From: Planctomycetota bacterium
GTDB taxonomy: Bacteria; Planctomycetota; Planctomycetia; Pirellulales; Pirellulaceae
Assembly: GCA_018970165.1 (NCBI GenBank)
Contig: JAGWWZ010000029.1
Span: 1 to 37,498 of the forward strand
Length of the DNA: 37,498 nt
Direction: 5' to 3'
Shown here: positions 36,026-37,498 of the stretch, one piece after another
How the letters are laid out: every line of letters begins with the position of its first letter
Numbering within the stretch: position 1 is the stretch's first letter
Notes under the pieces: generated by a model
Seen by the model: the letters and a program-made list of their open reading frames with translations, nothing else
What the model was told of the DNA's origin: nothing
Databases searched by the model: none
Program-made: the position numbers and the translations under genes

Positions 36026-37264
36026 CTGGACCTTGATAAGATTCGATCGCAGTTCCCATCGCTGTCTCGATTGCACAACGAGCAACCGATGATTTACTTG
36101 GACGGGCCCGCGGGTAGCCAAGTTCCCGAATGCGTTGCCCGTCGTGTTTATGATGCGATGATTCATCACAATGCCAATCGCTCGGGCCATTTTGCGACTA
36201 GTCACGAGGTTGACCAGTTGATGCAGGAGGCGCATGTCGCCGTCTCCGATCTGCTTCAGGCTCATGATCCCAAGTCGATCGCGTTCGGCCCCAACATGAC
36301 GACATTGACCTTTCATTTCTCGCGAGCTTTAGCTCGCACTTGGGCCCCTGGTGATGAAGTCGTGGTATCGCGACTCGACCACGATGCCAATTACACCCCC
36401 TGGGTCTTGGCTGCTCGCGACGCCGGAGCAATTCTGCGGACAATCGATATCCGTCGCGAGGATGCGACGCTTTGTATGGATTCGCTTCGTTCGCAACTGA
36501 ACTCCAAGACAAAATTGGTAGCGGTAACTGCGGCGTCCAACGCGGTGGGATCCATCACGGATGTTTGTGAGATCGCAAGACTGGTACACGGTGTGGGAGC
36601 GGAGTTGTTTGTCGATGCGGTTCACTACGCGCCCCATCGACGGATCAATGTCGAGGCGTGGGACTGCGATTACTTGGTTTGCTCCGGTTACAAATTCTTC
36701 GCGCCCCATATTGGAGTTTTGTACGGTAAGCCGGAACGAATGCAATCGTTGGTGCCATACAAACTGCGTCCTGCTCCCGATTCGATACCGGGCCGTTGGA
36801 TGACCGGGACTCAGAATCACTCATGTGTCGCCGGAGTAACGGCCGCGATCGATTACTTGGCATCTCTTTCGACGTTGGATGTTGCGAGCTCCTCGCGTCG
36901 AGCGAGGCTCGACGATAGCTTCGCGCAGATCGAGCGAGCAGAAACGGAGTTGATCAAGCAGTTGATTCACGGCCTGAAGAAATTGGAATCGGTTACTTTA
37001 TATGGCATTACGGACGACGATCGCATGCACAAGCGGGCTCCGACGGTTGCCTTTCAGGTTCGAGGTTTGGACTCTGCGACCGTTGCGAAGAAGTTAGGGG
37101 AACAAGGGATCTGCTGCTGGCATGGCAACTACTATGCGGTACCGTTAACCACGGCATTGGGCACGGACACCGAGGGGATGGTCCGCATCGGCTGCATGCA
37201 CTACAACACTTCTCAAGAAATCGACCGCACCCTGGCTGCGATCAAGGGAGCGACGACTCGTTGA
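36023..37264 (+). CDS. Class V aminotransferase, VC1184-type 'cysteine desulfurase-like' protein
   Basis: A 413-residue fold type I PLP enzyme matching the TIGR01976/VC1184 subfamily as I know it. Seen: I-Y-L-D-G-P-A-G-S-Q near the N-terminus, S-R-L-D-H-D-A-N-Y-T-P-W, V-D-A-V-H-Y-A-P-H, and C-S-G-Y-K-F-F with PLP Lys224. Near the C-terminus W-H-G-N-Y-Y-A-V-P-L stands where true SufS/IscS enzymes carry the catalytic Cys loop, so desulfurase activity is doubtful; a nearby C-C-W is the only Cys candidate. No isc/suf genes are adjacent. A ggag eight bases before the ATG supports the start. The stop codon lies inside the first copy of the terminal repeat. Confidence 0.88.
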   Translation: MLDLDKIRSQFPSLSRLHNEQPMIYLDGPAGSQVPECVARRVYDAMIHHNANRSGHFATSHEVDQLMQEAHVAVSDLLQAHDPKSIAFGPNMTTLTFHFSRALARTWAPGDEVVVSRLDHDANYTPWVLAARDAGAILRTIDIRREDATLCMDSLRSQLNSKTKLVAVTAASNAVGSITDVCEIARLVHGVGAELFVDAVHYAPHRRINVEAWDCDYLVCSGYKFFAPHIGVLYGKPERMQSLVPYKLRPAPDSIPGRWMTGTQNHSCVAGVTAAIDYLASLSTLDVASSSRRARLDDSFAQIERAETELIKQLIHGLKKLESVTLYGITDDDRMHKRAPTVAFQVRGLDSATVAKKLGEQGICCWHGNYYAVPLTTALGTDTEGMVRIGCMHYNTSQEIDRTLAAIKGATTR

Positions 37265-37355
37265 GAATCGAATAAGCTCCAAAACCAACCCCCCCCAAAC
37301 CTCGCCCGCGCACCCTCAGCGTTTCTCAGCGTCTCCGCGTTTAGTGGCACGTAGG
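37261..37355 (+). repeat. GC-rich intergenic repeat, copy 1
   Basis: It begins ttgagaat at the stop codon of the preceding gene and ends cgtagg. Its last 56 bases (37300-37355) match the last 56 of copy 2 at 50 positions, including an unbroken core gcgtttctcagcgtctccgc. Confidence 0.85.
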
Positions 37356-37362
37356 ATATTTT

Positions 37363-37390
37363 GAAACGCAGAGGCGCGGAGAGCGCAGAG
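37363..37390 (-). repeat. Inverted arm of the terminal repeat
   Basis: gaaacgcagaggcgcggaga and the following gcgcagag are roughly the reverse complement of the core in copies 1 and 2, so copy 1 plus this arm can fold into a long imperfect hairpin. Confidence 0.6.
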
Positions 37391-37402
37391 AATTGGGAAT
37401 TG

Positions 37403-37498
37403 TTGAGAATGAAATAGGATTCCAACCCTAATCTCCCCTAATCCTCGACCGCGCACTCTCTGCGTTTCTCAGCGTCTCCGCGTTTACCGGCTCGTAGG
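37403..37498 (+). repeat. GC-rich intergenic repeat, copy 2 (reaches window end)
   Basis: It starts ttgagaat and ends cgtagg at the last base, parallel to copy 1 at a period of about 142-143 bases. More copies may follow beyond the window. Confidence 0.85.

Noticed and set aside
37213-37425. 70-codon minus-strand frame over the terminal repeats
   Set aside because: It reads N-A-E-T-L-R-N-A-E-G, a typical spurious translation of this kind of intergenic repeat, and it overlaps the end of a well-supported gene.
1-37498. tRNA, rRNA, prophage or insertion sequence genes
   Set aside because: I looked for cloverleaf arms, rRNA-like cores, transposase motifs and integrase motifs on both strands and saw none; a tRNAscan or ISfinder search would settle this.

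Overview
The window looks like chromosomal DNA from a planctomycete, most likely of the Pirellulaceae (Rhodopirellula-like) type. This rests on gene content read by eye, not on a search. The markers are a giant surface protein with PPC, GEVED, cadherin-like and dockerin-like modules, a planctomycete-specific TIGR03009-type secreted protein, a type I sulfatase, a Tat-exported Gfo/Idh/MocA oxidoreductase, and loosely packed genes with weak Shine-Dalgarno sites. I saw no rRNA, tRNA, CRISPR array, transposase or phage gene.

Layout. 3-15875 (+) is the 3' part of one enormous gene. It is open to the left edge, so its start and any signal peptide are missing. It ends in a dockerin-like Ca-binding module and an acidic tail, and a strong hairpin follows. 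16445-16789 (+) is a small three-helix membrane protein. 16806-17921 (-) is a GT4 glycosyltransferase. 18284-20547 (+) holds a secreted TIGR03009-type protein and a lipoprotein eight bases downstream. 20689-22134 (+) is an SLC13/DASS anion transporter that converges with a (-) pair, an alpha/beta hydrolase and a sulfatase (24714-22169). 24956-27987 (+) holds a lipid-kinase-like protein, a long YeiH-type putative sulfate exporter, an overlapping 60-residue membrane microprotein and a VOC protein. 28220-30792 (+) is an overlapping cystathionine beta-synthase / cystathionine gamma-lyase-or-synthase pair. 30810-32027 (-) is the Gfo/Idh/MocA protein and 32253-32987 (-) is a UVR-motif protein. 33442-35899 (+) is a pair of M16 peptidase subunits with complementary missing motifs. 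36023-37264 (+) is a VC1184-type class V aminotransferase. The window closes with tandem copies of a GC-rich intergenic repeat.

How the genes may work together. Between 20.7 and 30.8 kb several genes point to sulfur: sulfatase (sulfate release), SLC13 carrier (possible sulfate or dicarboxylate uptake), YeiH-type exporter, and the transsulfuration pair (homocysteine/cysteine interconversion). Whether they form one physiological unit is inference, because they lie in at least three transcription units. The M16 pair very probably forms one heterodimeric protease. The most unusual items are the giant protein with its recent internal duplications, the long YeiH plus microprotein unit, the structured leader before cbs, a five-unit period-20 repeat before the last gene, and the terminal repeats.
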